NCBI GenBank assembly: GCA_041946865.1
Contig: JBHGBF010000060.1
Coordinates: 1-38,518, forward strand
From: RPQK01 sp041946865
Lineage (GTDB): Bacteria > Acidobacteriota > UBA6911 > RPQK01
Direction: 5' to 3'
Length of the DNA: 38,518 nucleotides
The position numbers and the translations under genes are program-made. Of this stretch, positions 26,310 through 34,482 are shown piece by piece. The notes beneath the pieces are model-generated. The model saw nothing but the letters and a program-made list of their open reading frames with translations, was not told the DNA's origin and did no database searches. Position 1 is the stretch's first letter, and the number at the start of each line of letters is the position of its first letter.

Positions 26310-28229
26310 TTACTTCTTTTCATCAACGTCGACATACTCGGCGTCGATCACTTCGTCTTTCTGACCTTTGTCTTCAGTGGCACCGGGCTGGCCGGTCGGC
26401 CCCGACTGCGCCTGCTGTTGTTGCTGCTGAGCCGTCTGCTGGTACATGACTTCGGCCAGGCGGTGAGAAGCCCGGGTCAATTTCTCGACAGCTTCGTTGA
26501 TCCGGTCGACTCCACCCTGTTCGATGGCCTTCTTGGTCTCCGCCAAGGCGTCTTCGATGGCTTTCGCGTCCTGATCGCTGATCTTGGACCGGTTTTCCTT
26601 CAAGATCTTCTCGGTGCTGTAGGCCAGATTGTCCGCACGGTTGCGGGCCTCGATTTCCTCTTTCTTCCTCTTGTCTTCGTCGCTGTGCGACTCAGCTTCC
26701 TTGACCATCCGCTCGATTTCGTTCTCGTTGAGGCCGCTCGAGCCGGTGATCGTGATCTTCTGTTCTTTCCCGGTGCCAAGGTCCTTGGCGTTCACGTTCA
26801 GGATGCCGTTCGCGTCAATATCGAAAGTGACCTCGATTTGCGGAATCCCTCGAGGAGCGGGCGGAATCCCAACCAGATGGAACTTGCCGAGCGACTTGTT
26901 GTCACGCGCCATCGGCCGTTCGCCCTGTAACACGTGAATCTCGACGGACGTCTGGTTGTCGGCGGCAGTCGAGAAGATCTCGCTTTTGCGCGTCGGGATC
27001 GTCGTGTTCCGTCCAATCAAGACGGTGCTGACCCCGCCCAGAGTCTCGATTCCGAGCGAAAGCGGCGTGACATCGAGGAGCAGCAGGTCTTTCACATCCC
27101 CGCCCAGAACTCCTGCTTGGACGGCAGCCCCGACCGCAACCACCTCGTCTGGATTCACGCCCTTGTGGGGCTCTTTCTTAAAGAACTCGCGCACCAACTG
27201 CTGAACTCGGGGAATTCGGGTGGAACCACCTACGAGAACCACCTCGTCGACTCCTTCCGGACCCAGGGCCGCGTCTTTCAACGCCTGCCGGCAGGGTCCA
27301 AGAGTCTTCTGCAGGATGTCCTCAACCAGTTGTTCAAACCTGGCGCGGGTCAACTTCATGTTCAGGTGTTTTGGTCCCCCCGCGTCGGCGGTAATGAACG
27401 GCAAATTGATATCCGTTTCCTGAACCGTCGAGAGCTCCATCTTGGCCTTTTCCGCCGCTTCCTTCAGCCGCTGCAAGGCCATCTTGTCCTTGGACAAGTC
27501 GATTCCCTGGTCCTTCCTGAACTCCTCGACGATCCAGTCAATCAACCTCTGATCGATGTTGTCGCCGCCCAAATGCGTGTCCCCGTTAGTGGACTTGACC
27601 TCAACGACTCCTTCACCGACTTCCAGGATCGAGATGTCGAAGGTGCCGCCGCCGAAGTCGAAGACGGCGATGGTCTCGTCTTTCTTCTTGTCGAGGCCGT
27701 AGGCGAGGGCAGCAGCCGTCGGCTCGTTGACCAGCCGCAGCACATCGAGGCCGGCGATCCGCCCGGCGTCCTTTGTGGCCTGCCGCTGAGAGTCGTTGAA
27801 GTAGGCAGGAACGGTAATAACCGCCTGCAGAACCTTCTCTCCGAGGTACTCCTCGGCCGCGGCCTTTAGTTTCTGAAGTATCATGGCGGAGATTTCCGGC
27901 GGCGAGTAGACCTTCCCGCCGATCTCCACGGCCGCGTCACTATTCGAGGCACGCGCGACCTTGTAAGGCACCATCTTGATTTCCTCCGGCACCTCGTCGT
28001 ACTTGCGTCCCATAAAACGCTTGATCGAATAAACCGTATTTTCGGGATTGGTGACCGCCTGGCGCTTGGCGACCTGCCCCACCAGCCGCTCGCCGCTTCT
28101 GGTGACAGCGACCACGGAAGGCGTCAAGCGGCTTCCTTCGGGATTGGTGATGACAGCCGGCTCTCCACCTTCCATCACCGCCACAACAGAGTTGGTTGTC
28201 CCGAGGTCGATACCAATGATCTTTGCCAT
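26310..28229 (-). CDS. dnaK: Chaperone DnaK (Hsp70)
   Basis: A 639-residue Hsp70 with a full ATPase domain (GIDLGTTNS at about 5-13, DFGGGTFDISIL, VLVGGSTRIPRVQ) and a substrate-binding domain (DVTPLSLGIET linker region, then the beta-basket and the helical lid). The C-terminus has a Gln-rich stretch (about 600-615) and ends DEVIDAEYVDVDEKK, a usual bacterial tail. A TAAGGAGGTAA Shine-Dalgarno precedes the ATG. Promoter hexamers are at 28285-28313. Confidence 0.99.
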   Translation of the reverse strand: MAKIIGIDLGTTNSVVAVMEGGEPAVITNPEGSRLTPSVVAVTRSGERLVGQVAKRQAVTNPENTVYSIKRFMGRKYDEVPEEIKMVPYKVARASNSDAAVEIGGKVYSPPEISAMILQKLKAAAEEYLGEKVLQAVITVPAYFNDSQRQATKDAGRIAGLDVLRLVNEPTAAALAYGLDKKKDETIAVFDFGGGTFDISILEVGEGVVEVKSTNGDTHLGGDNIDQRLIDWIVEEFRKDQGIDLSKDKMALQRLKEAAEKAKMELSTVQETDINLPFITADAGGPKHLNMKLTRARFEQLVEDILQKTLGPCRQALKDAALGPEGVDEVVLVGGSTRIPRVQQLVREFFKKEPHKGVNPDEVVAVGAAVQAGVLGGDVKDLLLLDVTPLSLGIETLGGVSTVLIGRNTTIPTRKSEIFSTAADNQTSVEIHVLQGERPMARDNKSLGKFHLVGIPPAPRGIPQIEVTFDIDANGILNVNAKDLGTGKEQKITITGSSGLNENEIERMVKEAESHSDEDKRKKEEIEARNRADNLAYSTEKILKENRSKISDQDAKAIEDALAETKKAIEQGGVDRINEAVEKLTRASHRLAEVMYQQTAQQQQQQAQSGPTGQPGATEDKGQKDEVIDAEYVDVDEKK

Positions 28230-28284
28230 TCCATTACCTCCTTAAAATAGTCCGGTCTTACCTGGCTTTCTTTAGTATAGGTCG

Positions 28285-28314
28285 AATATAAGATCTGAGT
28301 GTGAGGCTGTCAAC
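28285..28314 (-). promoter_or_regulatory. Sigma70-type promoter of dnaK with possible HspR half-sites
   Basis: On the minus strand TTGACA (28308-28313) and TATATT (28285-28290) are separated by exactly 17 bases, about 56 bases before dnaK. On the plus strand, TCTGAGT-N7-TGTCAAC (28294-28314) resembles the HAIR consensus CTTGAGT-N7-ACTCAAG at 9 of 14 positions and covers the spacer and -35, as an HspR site would. The promoter is convincing; the HAIR match is weak. No CIRCE element was seen. Confidence 0.65.
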
Positions 28315-28413
28315 TATCGGCGTTGTTCAGCCGAGTCTTTTTGTCCGCGTTGTTCCCCGGGTTTTATCGGCGTTGTTTCAGCGAGTCTTTTTGTTCGCGT
28401 TGTTCCGCGGTTA
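28315..28413. repeat. Two tandem copies of a 50-bp unit
   Basis: TATCGGCGTTGTTCAGC... at 28315 recurs at 28365 with about 90% identity; both units contain GAGTCTTTTTGT(C/T)CGCGTTGTTCC. They fill the space between the dnaK promoter and the stop of the VWFA gene (28411). They may include the transcription end of the VWFA gene: the T5 tracts are on the plus strand, so a terminator for that minus-strand gene is not obvious. Origin unknown. Confidence 0.7.
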
Positions 28414-29337
28414 CCAGATCATCTTCTTGCGGTGGGTGACGCTGACTTTGTCGCTGCGGGCAACGATCTTGATGTCGTGGTCGGACGGTTCCGGGCCCGG
28501 GTCGGGCGGGTAGAACCCGAGTGTATAAGAGTTCTCGAGCCGGGTTTTCAGGTCGTCGGTAAACTCGGATATAAAGGCGTACTCGCCTGAAAGGTAAAGC
28601 CTCCCGCTGGTCTCTTCCACGAGGTTAAGGAAGAAGTAGCGGTTCATCTTTTCTTCAAAAGTCGTGCCGGAAGCAGGCGGGAAGCGGGGCGCAAAGGATA
28701 CCACGTAGAGGTCGACGTCGTTCCGGCGCAGAGTTTCCTGATATTCCTCCATGTTCTTGTACGACTCGCGGTCGACGGTGGTCGTCACCAGGACCATGAC
28801 TTTCCGCTTCTCGGGACGTTTGCGCAGCCGCTCCAGGCCGAAGGCAAAAGCGCGGCCCACTTCGATATTCTCGGGCATCAGCTCGAGTGAATTGGGCTGC
28901 ATCCGATTGATGGCGTCCTCCAGCTGGAACTCGTCATCCGTGAAGTCCTGCAGGAGCCTGGTTTCCTTGCCGAACTCCGCGATCATAACCGTGCCGTTCT
29001 TGACCAGCTGGTCGAAGTAACCAGAGACGAGCTGGTATCGGATCTGGTCGATCGGATTGATCCTCCCCCACTGCGGCATGCTGACGGTGTGAGGCGCGGT
29101 CCGCGGGCTGTTCTCGAGGATAAAGGCAATCGCCGTCTCCACGTTCTTGTAGCCCAGGTAGGACACTTCGACCGGTCGATCATCGACCAGGAGGCTGACC
29201 TCCGACAGTTTCAGATTGCGGAGGTAAATCCCGCTTTTCTCTTTGGCAGCGAAAGTAATGAAGCGCGGCTCGCGGGAATCGGCGTGAACGACACCCGCCA
29301 GCAGGAAGGCGGGCAGCAGAACCAAGACACGTTTCAT
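28411..29337 (-). CDS. VWFA-related secreted protein (acidobacterial family)
   Basis: A 308-residue protein with a signal peptide (MKRVLVLLPAFLLAGVVHA). It has the N-terminal beta domain of the acidobacterial VWFA-related family (VSLLVDDRPVEVSYL), then a VWA-like fold in which the usual DxSxS is not conserved (AIAFILENSPR instead), KVMVLVTTTVDRES, and the closing LENSYTLGFYPPDP, which is characteristic of the family. It is presumably periplasmic; the function of the family is unknown. It follows ccmD on the same strand. A TATAAT hexamer lies only 7 bases before the ATG and there is no Shine-Dalgarno, so the mRNA may be leaderless. Confidence 0.87.
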   Translation of the reverse strand: MKRVLVLLPAFLLAGVVHADSREPRFITFAAKEKSGIYLRNLKLSEVSLLVDDRPVEVSYLGYKNVETAIAFILENSPRTAPHTVSMPQWGRINPIDQIRYQLVSGYFDQLVKNGTVMIAEFGKETRLLQDFTDDEFQLEDAINRMQPNSLELMPENIEVGRAFAFGLERLRKRPEKRKVMVLVTTTVDRESYKNMEEYQETLRRNDVDLYVVSFAPRFPPASGTTFEEKMNRYFFLNLVEETSGRLYLSGEYAFISEFTDDLKTRLENSYTLGFYPPDPGPEPSDHDIKIVARSDKVSVTHRKKMIW

Positions 29338-29344
29338 CGAGGGT

Positions 29345-29350
29345 ATTATA
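29345..29350 (-). promoter_or_regulatory. TATAAT hexamer close to the VWFA start
   Basis: A perfect -10 hexamer ends 7 bases before the ATG of the VWFA gene. A start of transcription at the ATG itself would follow. No good -35 is found 16-18 bases upstream, so this is tentative. Confidence 0.35.
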
Positions 29351-29435
29351 GAAGGTTCAGAGGTTCGCAGTTGAAATCCGGCGCACCGAGTGCGATCGGT
29401 CGACGGCGTCCGGTGGCTGAACCATCAGACCTTCT

Positions 29436-29582
29436 TTACTCTTCCAGATTTTCCTGGCGCAAGGCCTCCGACAGACTGCGCAGCTTCTTTGATATCTGCC
29501 GCTGCTTCTTGTTCAGGTACAGCAGGTAGACGAGCAGGATAGTCCAAATGACAGTGTATCCGGCAAAGAGATAACCGTTCAT
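29436..29582 (-). CDS. ccmD: CcmD-like small membrane protein
   Basis: A 48-residue protein with one membrane helix (YLFAGYTVIWTILLVYLLYL) and a basic C-terminal tail KKQRQISKKLRSL, the CcmD pattern. CcmD helps release holo-CcmE from CcmC/CcmAB. The frame is open further upstream, but only the ATG at 29580-29582, just after the ccmC stop, makes sense. Recognised by size, topology and position rather than by sequence. Confidence 0.8.
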   Translation of the reverse strand: MNGYLFAGYTVIWTILLVYLLYLNKKQRQISKKLRSLSEALRQENLEE

Positions 29583-29586
29583 ATCC

Positions 29587-30294
29587 CTATTCGCTCCTTT
29601 CGCGCACGACCTGGGCCATTTCTTCAGCAGCATCGTGCTGCAGGCGCATAGCGGTGCGCAGGAAAAGCAACGCGAAATACAGGAACGTAAAGGCGACGAC
29701 GGCAATCATGAGGGCCTGGAGCATTTCCGGCGCCATGTTGGCCCCTTCCGTCCGGGTGATGAGAACCGGGTGAATGCTTCGCCACCACCTGATCGACAAA
29801 AAGACAATCGGTACGTCAATAAAACCAATGATACCGAAGACTGCGGCAAACCGGGCGCGTCTTTCCCCCTCGGGAAGACTGGACCGCAGGATGAAATAGG
29901 CCACGTAGATAAGCCAGAGGACCAGGGTGGTAGTGACGCGCGGATCACCCCAGGGCCACCAGGTATTCCAGATCGGCCGCGCCCAGATCGGTCCGGTTGT
30001 CAGGACGATCGTGGTAAAAACTACGCCGATCTCGGCGGAGGCCGAGCCGAGCTGGTCCCAAAAGAGACGGCGCCGCCACAGGTACAGGGTGCCGGCGAGG
30101 AAAACCACGAAGAAGGCGAAAAACGCGGTCCAGGCGGCGCCCACATGGAAGTAGAAGATTCTCTGGACCTCTCCCATCTTTTGTTCCGTGGGGGCGTGAA
30201 GAAAGGCCGCCCACAGGGCAACGACGCCGAGGACATACAGCGGAACCAGCAGCCAGACAGCAAGTTTCAAATGCCGATCGGCCGTGGACTGCAT
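29587..30294 (-). CDS. ccmC: Haem transfer protein CcmC
   Basis: A 235-residue, six-helix membrane protein of the haem-handling family. The tryptophan-rich WWD-type motif is present as WNTWWPWGDPRVTTTL, flanked by conserved His residues (FYFHVGAAWTAF and SIHPVL). CcmC loads haem onto CcmE at the periplasmic face. The ATG at 30292-30294 (MQSTADRH) was preferred over one ten codons upstream inside ccmB because it lies after the ccmB stop, with GGAGAG 10 bases before it. Confidence 0.95.
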   Translation of the reverse strand: MQSTADRHLKLAVWLLVPLYVLGVVALWAAFLHAPTEQKMGEVQRIFYFHVGAAWTAFFAFFVVFLAGTLYLWRRRLFWDQLGSASAEIGVVFTTIVLTTGPIWARPIWNTWWPWGDPRVTTTLVLWLIYVAYFILRSSLPEGERRARFAAVFGIIGFIDVPIVFLSIRWWRSIHPVLITRTEGANMAPEMLQALMIAVVAFTFLYFALLFLRTAMRLQHDAAEEMAQVVRERSE

Positions 30295-30301
30295 ACGATT
30301 G

Positions 30302-30979
30302 CTACTCTCCAACCACATAATCAAAAACCAAGAAGCCAGCCGCCAGAAAAATGACGTCGAAGGCGACGAGGAGCTGCAACCAGCGGCTCAGAGTCGAAAA
30401 ATCCTGGTGAATCAAGATCTCACGGGTTGCGTTTACGGCGGCAAGAATTATAGGCACGACAATGGGGAAAAGCAAAATAGGGAGCAGGACTTCCCGGATC
30501 CGCACGTTGCTGACCATGGCCGCAAACACGGTTCCAACAGCCGTGAATCCGCCGCCCACCAGGAACATCAGGAGTATCACCCAGAGCAAGCCGGCTTCCA
30601 GGCTGAAGTTGAAGAAGACCACAAAAGCCACCAGAATCAGGATGTCGATCGCCAGAAGAAAAAGCCAATTCGCGACCAGCTTGCCCAGAAACAAGACTCC
30701 CCGATCAAGCGGTGACATCACGATTCCCTGGAGTGTCCCTTCCTCCATTTCGGACTGAAAGGACCTGTTCAGCTGAATCATGCCCGGAAACAGCAGGGCC
30801 ACCCAGAGGATGCCCGGAGACGCGTCCCGCGTAGAAGGGCTCCCCGGATCAAAAGCAAAGTTAAACACCACGAGTATCAGCACCGCGAAAAACAGCGTGG
30901 TCAGAAAAGCTTGCCGTGACCGGTACTCAATGCGCAGGTCTTTGGCCGCCAACACCCAGATCAGCTTCAGATGTCTCAT
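30302..30979 (-). CDS. ccmB: Cytochrome c maturation permease CcmB
   Basis: A 225-residue, six-helix permease. It opens LAAKDLRIEYRSRQAFLTTLFFAVL and contains ALLFPGMIQLNRSFQSEMEEGTLQGI and LPILLFPIVVPIILAAV, all typical of CcmB. It pairs with the CcmA ATPase; the complex drives release of haem-loaded CcmE rather than haem transport. It begins 7 bases after ccmA. Confidence 0.95.
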   Translation of the reverse strand: MRHLKLIWVLAAKDLRIEYRSRQAFLTTLFFAVLILVVFNFAFDPGSPSTRDASPGILWVALLFPGMIQLNRSFQSEMEEGTLQGIVMSPLDRGVLFLGKLVANWLFLLAIDILILVAFVVFFNFSLEAGLLWVILLMFLVGGGFTAVGTVFAAMVSNVRIREVLLPILLFPIVVPIILAAVNATREILIHQDFSTLSRWLQLLVAFDVIFLAAGFLVFDYVVGE

Positions 30980-30986
30980 CGCGCGC

Positions 30987-31703
30987 TCAGCGTTCGACAG
31001 CTTGAAAGTACAGGTTCTCGAAATCCGCCCGATCCACCTCGTCGCGGGCCGCCTGAAAAACCAGCTTTCCGCGATGTTGAATAATGACCCGGCTGCCGAG
31101 CTCCAGGCCTTCAGCCAGGCTGTGAGTGATCATCAAAACCGTCCGTCCCTCTTCACGCAAGCTCAAAAGGATCTTCGTCAGCAGCCTGCTGCCGTGCTGG
31201 TCAAGTCCGGTATAAGGCTCGTCCAGAAGCACCAGGCGGGGCTCATGAAGCAGCGCCCGTGCCAGGGTCAGCCTCTGCTTCATTCCCCGGGAGTAGCCCC
31301 GCACCGGCAAGTCGGCGGCTTCTCGCAAACCCATCCTCAAGAGCATTTCCGCGGCCGCCTCGTCGCTGTCCGGGACGGAATACAGCTGCCCATAGAACCG
31401 CAGATTTTCGCGCCCGGTCAGCTCGTTGTAGAGCAGCGTCTGATGAGAAACATACCCGACCTCTGAGCGGTTCGGCGCCGATCCGTTCGGAAAGAAAAGA
31501 ACTTCTCCGCTGGTGGGAGGGAGCAGGGACGCCACCATTTTGAGCAGGGTCGTCTTCCCTGCCCCGTTCGGGCCAAAAATAGCCAGGAAATCGCCCGTTC
31601 GAATCTCCAGGTTGACGTTTCTGACCGCCGTGACAGGGCCGAACTTCCGCGTCAGATTAACCAGGCGGACCAGAGGTGGGGGAGCAGCGGAAGCTGGCGG
31701 CAT
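30987..31703 (-). CDS. ccmA: Cytochrome c maturation ATPase CcmA
   Basis: A 238-residue ABC ATPase. Walker A is GPNGAGKTT, the signature YSRGMKQRLTLARALLHEP and Walker B LVLLDEPYTGLD. YSRGM in place of LSGGQ is common in CcmA. It lies between the CcmI-like gene (4-bp gap) and ccmB, in the usual order A-B-C-D. Confidence 0.94.
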   Translation of the reverse strand: MPPASAAPPPLVRLVNLTRKFGPVTAVRNVNLEIRTGDFLAIFGPNGAGKTTLLKMVASLLPPTSGEVLFFPNGSAPNRSEVGYVSHQTLLYNELTGRENLRFYGQLYSVPDSDEAAAEMLLRMGLREAADLPVRGYSRGMKQRLTLARALLHEPRLVLLDEPYTGLDQHGSRLLTKILLSLREEGRTVLMITHSLAEGLELGSRVIIQHRGKLVFQAARDEVDRADFENLYFQAVER

Positions 31704-31707
31704 CTTC

Positions 31708-31992
31708 TCAACGTTGGTCGTGGTTTTCGTCGAGCCTCTTCAACACGTCGGCCGCACGCCTTTCGAAATCCACCCGGAGCTGGGTGTAATCTTGTAACGA
31801 CAACTTGCCCATTCGGTAGTCCATCTCGATGTCTTTCAGGCTCGAGATGATTTCATCCTTCTCGTTCAACAGCCGTTCCTGGCCGCTCTCTCCTGCTTCG
31901 GCGTCGCTTGCCACTGACTTTTCAGAGAGCAAAGGATAGGCCACATAGATTATCGCGGCAATGAACAGAATGGGAGCAATTATTTGCGCCAT
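31708..31992 (-). CDS. Short CcmI-like membrane protein
   Basis: A 94-residue protein with an N-terminal membrane helix (IIAPILFIAAIIYVAYPLL) and a charged helical domain with KDIEMDYRMGKLSLQDYTQL, the segment found at the N-terminus of CcmI/NrfG-type apocytochrome chaperones. The TPR part of CcmI is absent. Position between ccmH and ccmA supports a role in apocytochrome handling. No Shine-Dalgarno is evident. Confidence 0.75.
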   Translation of the reverse strand: MAQIIAPILFIAAIIYVAYPLLSEKSVASDAEAGESGQERLLNEKDEIISSLKDIEMDYRMGKLSLQDYTQLRVDFERRAADVLKRLDENHDQR

Positions 31993-32027
31993 AGTGTTTG
32001 TTTTGTCCCTGATAAGCCGCTTTGTTA

Positions 32028-32498
32028 CTACTCGCTCAGCTCTTCCTCCAGAAGCTGTCGATATTTCTCATCCATTTGAACCGGCGCCGGCTCGAATTCC
32101 GGTTCCGCCGTTTTCGGGTGGAGCTTTCTCACCACCATAACCACGATGACGGCCCCTAAAGCGAGGCCGGCAAACGGCAGCACCCAGGCGAGTACATTGA
32201 ATCCTTCCAGTTTGGGCGCACCGAGGACGCCCGGCCCGTACCTTTTCTCAAAGGCCTGATAAATCTCGGCATCTGTTTTGCCCGCCTTGACCAAGGCCGC
32301 CACTTCCTTCCTCATTTCGGCGGCTTGTCCGCAGTCACAACTCGCCACGATGATGTTGGCGCAGCCGCAGGTGCAGACGAGGTTCCCGGTCAGCGTCCTA
32401 ACCCGTTGTTTCTCGGACGGCGCACCAGAGGCCAGAGTGAAAACAACCGCCAGCAGGAGCAGTGCCGGGACAGCGGACATCGGCTTAGGCCGCGACAT
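32028..32498 (-). CDS. ccmH: CcmH-like protein with a non-CxxC cysteine cluster
   Basis: A 156-residue protein with a signal helix (about 7-26), a small cysteine-containing domain, and a membrane helix (about 103-123). In CcmH/CcmL the motif is LRCxxC; here it is LVCTCGC followed by SCDCG, giving C42, C44, C46, C54 and C56 (CxCxC-x7-CxC). The rest, EMRKEVAALVKAGKTDAEIYQAFEKRYG, is clear CcmH. CcmH normally reduces or holds the apocytochrome CxxCH thiols; the different spacing may mean another redox mechanism. Its ATG overlaps ccmF by 14 bases and has GGAGG 6 bases upstream. Confidence 0.85.
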   Translation of the reverse strand: MSRPKPMSAVPALLLLAVVFTLASGAPSEKQRVRTLTGNLVCTCGCANIIVASCDCGQAAEMRKEVAALVKAGKTDAEIYQAFEKRYGPGVLGAPKLEGFNVLAWVLPFAGLALGAVIVVMVVRKLHPKTAEPEFEPAPVQMDEKYRQLLEEELSE

Positions 32499-34476
32499 CT
32501 TTCGCCTCCTCTTCCTCGGCCCGTCTTGCCTGGGCGGCAGCCATCCTGGCCGTGGGAAACATCACGAACAGCCCGCCGAGGACCATGATGCCGATACCGA
32601 TCCAGATCCATTGCACCATGGGGTTCACAAACACATGGAACGACACCACGCCTTGTTCATCCCACCCCGCAAGAACCACGTACAGGTCCTCCTTCAGTGT
32701 GGGACGGATCGACACCTCCGTCATCGGCTGTTCGCTCTTGTGATGGAAGTGTTTTTCGGGCTGGATTTCGTCGATCTTTGTCCCGTCCTTAAGGACATCC
32801 AGACGGGCCACGACCACGTCCTTCTCCGGATCCGAGCGCTGGCCAAGTCCCTTAAACGCCAGCGTGTAATCCCCGATTGTGAAAAACTCGCCCTGACGGA
32901 CGTTGAAATTCTCTTCAATCCGGAAAAAGGAGCTCGCGATGATGCCGAAAAAGACCAGGACCACGCCGGCATGAATGATGAAGCCTCCATAGCGGCGCTT
33001 GTTCATCAGCGAAAGGTCCTTGAGCGCGACCAGAAAGCCGGTCGGCCTGATGACCTGACGGGCCCGCGCCCCTTTGTAGAACTCGAAAAAGATCGTGGCC
33101 ATCACGAAGCCGCAGGCGGAGAAGAACACGAGGGGGATCAGGCTGCGCACACCCAGCGCGAGCGCCGGCAGCCCGGTCGCAAATCCGGCACCGAGCGGAT
33201 AAAGGAAATTGCGCCGGAAGTTCTTCACCGACGCCTTGCGCCAGGCGATCAGGGGACAAACGCCGGTCAGGATCAGCAGGGCAAGGCCCAGCGGCAAGTT
33301 GACGTTATTGAAAAAAGGAGCCGAAACCGAGATCTTCTCGCCCTGGACCCATTCGGAGAAGATCGGAAATACCGTTCCCCAGAAAACCGCGAAACAAATC
33401 GACAGAAAAAGCCAGTTGTTGAGGAGAAAAGAAGCTTCCCGGGAGAGGAACGACTTCATCCTCTGTTCGCTTCTCAGTTGCGAAGAACGGTAGAAGATCC
33501 AGTACACGCAGAACAAGGCTGTTGAAGCCAGGAAGACGACGAAGAACGGGCCCAGGTTTGAAAGGGCAAAGGAGTGGACCGAGGAGATGACTCCGCTGCG
33601 CGTGATAAAGGTGCCGAAGATCGACAGCTCGAACGCCATCAGGATAAGGATGAAGTTCCACATCTTCAGCATGCCCTTCTTCTCGGTGATCATGATCGAG
33701 TGGAGAAAAGCCGTGCCGATAAGCCAGGGCATGAAGGAGGCGTTCTCGACCGGGTCCCAGGCCCAATAGCCGCCCCAGCCCAGTTCCTCATACGCCCACA
33801 TGGCCCCCAGAGCGATGCCGAAGGTCAGAAACACCCAGCTGACCAATGTCCAGCGTCGAGTCGTGCGTATCCAGGAGGTGTCGAGCTTCCCCGAGATCAG
33901 GGCCGCCATGGCGAACGCGAACGGCAGGCTCAGCGAGATGTACCCGAGGTAAAGCGAAGGCGGGTGGATCACCATGTAACCGTTCTGCAGGAGCGGGTTG
34001 AGCCCCTGGCCATCCGGGGGCGCCTGTGCCAGCACCTTGAAGGGATTGGTGAGGAAGTTGAGCAGAACGGTGAAAAACAACAGGATCCCCATCAGGATCG
34101 ATACCGTGTAAGGCATTAAGTCCCGATTCCGGTGCCGGTTCTGAATCACGACCAGACAGGAGAGAAAAGACAGGACGAGGGCCCAAAGCAGGAGACTGCC
34201 GCTTTGCCCGCCCCAGAAGGCCGTGAATTTGTAGACCGCGGGCTGCTTGGAGGTGCTGTACTGCGCGACGTACTCCACCCCGAACTGGTCTGTCAGGAGC
34301 AGATACCAGAGCGAAACGGAGGTCACCACCAGTATGCCGAAAGCAGCGACGGCGGCGTTTTCCGCACTGCGGACCAGAGGCAGGCTTTTGCGCACTCCTC
34401 CGAGAGCCCCGATGGCCATGCCGTAGGCAGACAACACCAGGGCCGCGAAAAGACAGTACTGCCCGAGTTCGATCAT
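32485..34476 (-). CDS. ccmF: Haem lyase subunit CcmF
   Basis: A 663-residue, multi-helix inner-membrane protein, the core of the haem lyase of System I. The WWD domain is at about 233-251 (LGWGGYWAWDPVENASFMPW), and conserved His sits in MVIHPPSLYLGY (171) and LHS after the WWD motif. A periplasmic C-terminal domain (about 505-620) precedes the last helix. It ends with an acidic tail EEEEAKDVAA that overlaps the ccmH start. ccmE ends 6 bases before it. Confidence 0.97.
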   Translation of the reverse strand: MIELGQYCLFAALVLSAYGMAIGALGGVRKSLPLVRSAENAAVAAFGILVVTSVSLWYLLLTDQFGVEYVAQYSTSKQPAVYKFTAFWGGQSGSLLLWALVLSFLSCLVVIQNRHRNRDLMPYTVSILMGILLFFTVLLNFLTNPFKVLAQAPPDGQGLNPLLQNGYMVIHPPSLYLGYISLSLPFAFAMAALISGKLDTSWIRTTRRWTLVSWVFLTFGIALGAMWAYEELGWGGYWAWDPVENASFMPWLIGTAFLHSIMITEKKGMLKMWNFILILMAFELSIFGTFITRSGVISSVHSFALSNLGPFFVVFLASTALFCVYWIFYRSSQLRSEQRMKSFLSREASFLLNNWLFLSICFAVFWGTVFPIFSEWVQGEKISVSAPFFNNVNLPLGLALLILTGVCPLIAWRKASVKNFRRNFLYPLGAGFATGLPALALGVRSLIPLVFFSACGFVMATIFFEFYKGARARQVIRPTGFLVALKDLSLMNKRRYGGFIIHAGVVLVFFGIIASSFFRIEENFNVRQGEFFTIGDYTLAFKGLGQRSDPEKDVVVARLDVLKDGTKIDEIQPEKHFHHKSEQPMTEVSIRPTLKEDLYVVLAGWDEQGVVSFHVFVNPMVQWIWIGIGIMVLGGLFVMFPTARMAAAQARRAEEEEAKDVAA

Positions 34477-34482
34477 GAGCTG

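Noticed and set aside
28230..28320. CIRCE operator at dnaK
   Set aside because: No TTAGCACTC-N9-GAGTGCTAA-like sequence; regulation by HspR is more likely.
32278..33525. 415-residue plus-strand frame opposite ccmF and ccmH
   Set aside because: Antisense to two conserved genes; rich in His, Asp and Arg, as expected of an antisense translation of membrane codons.
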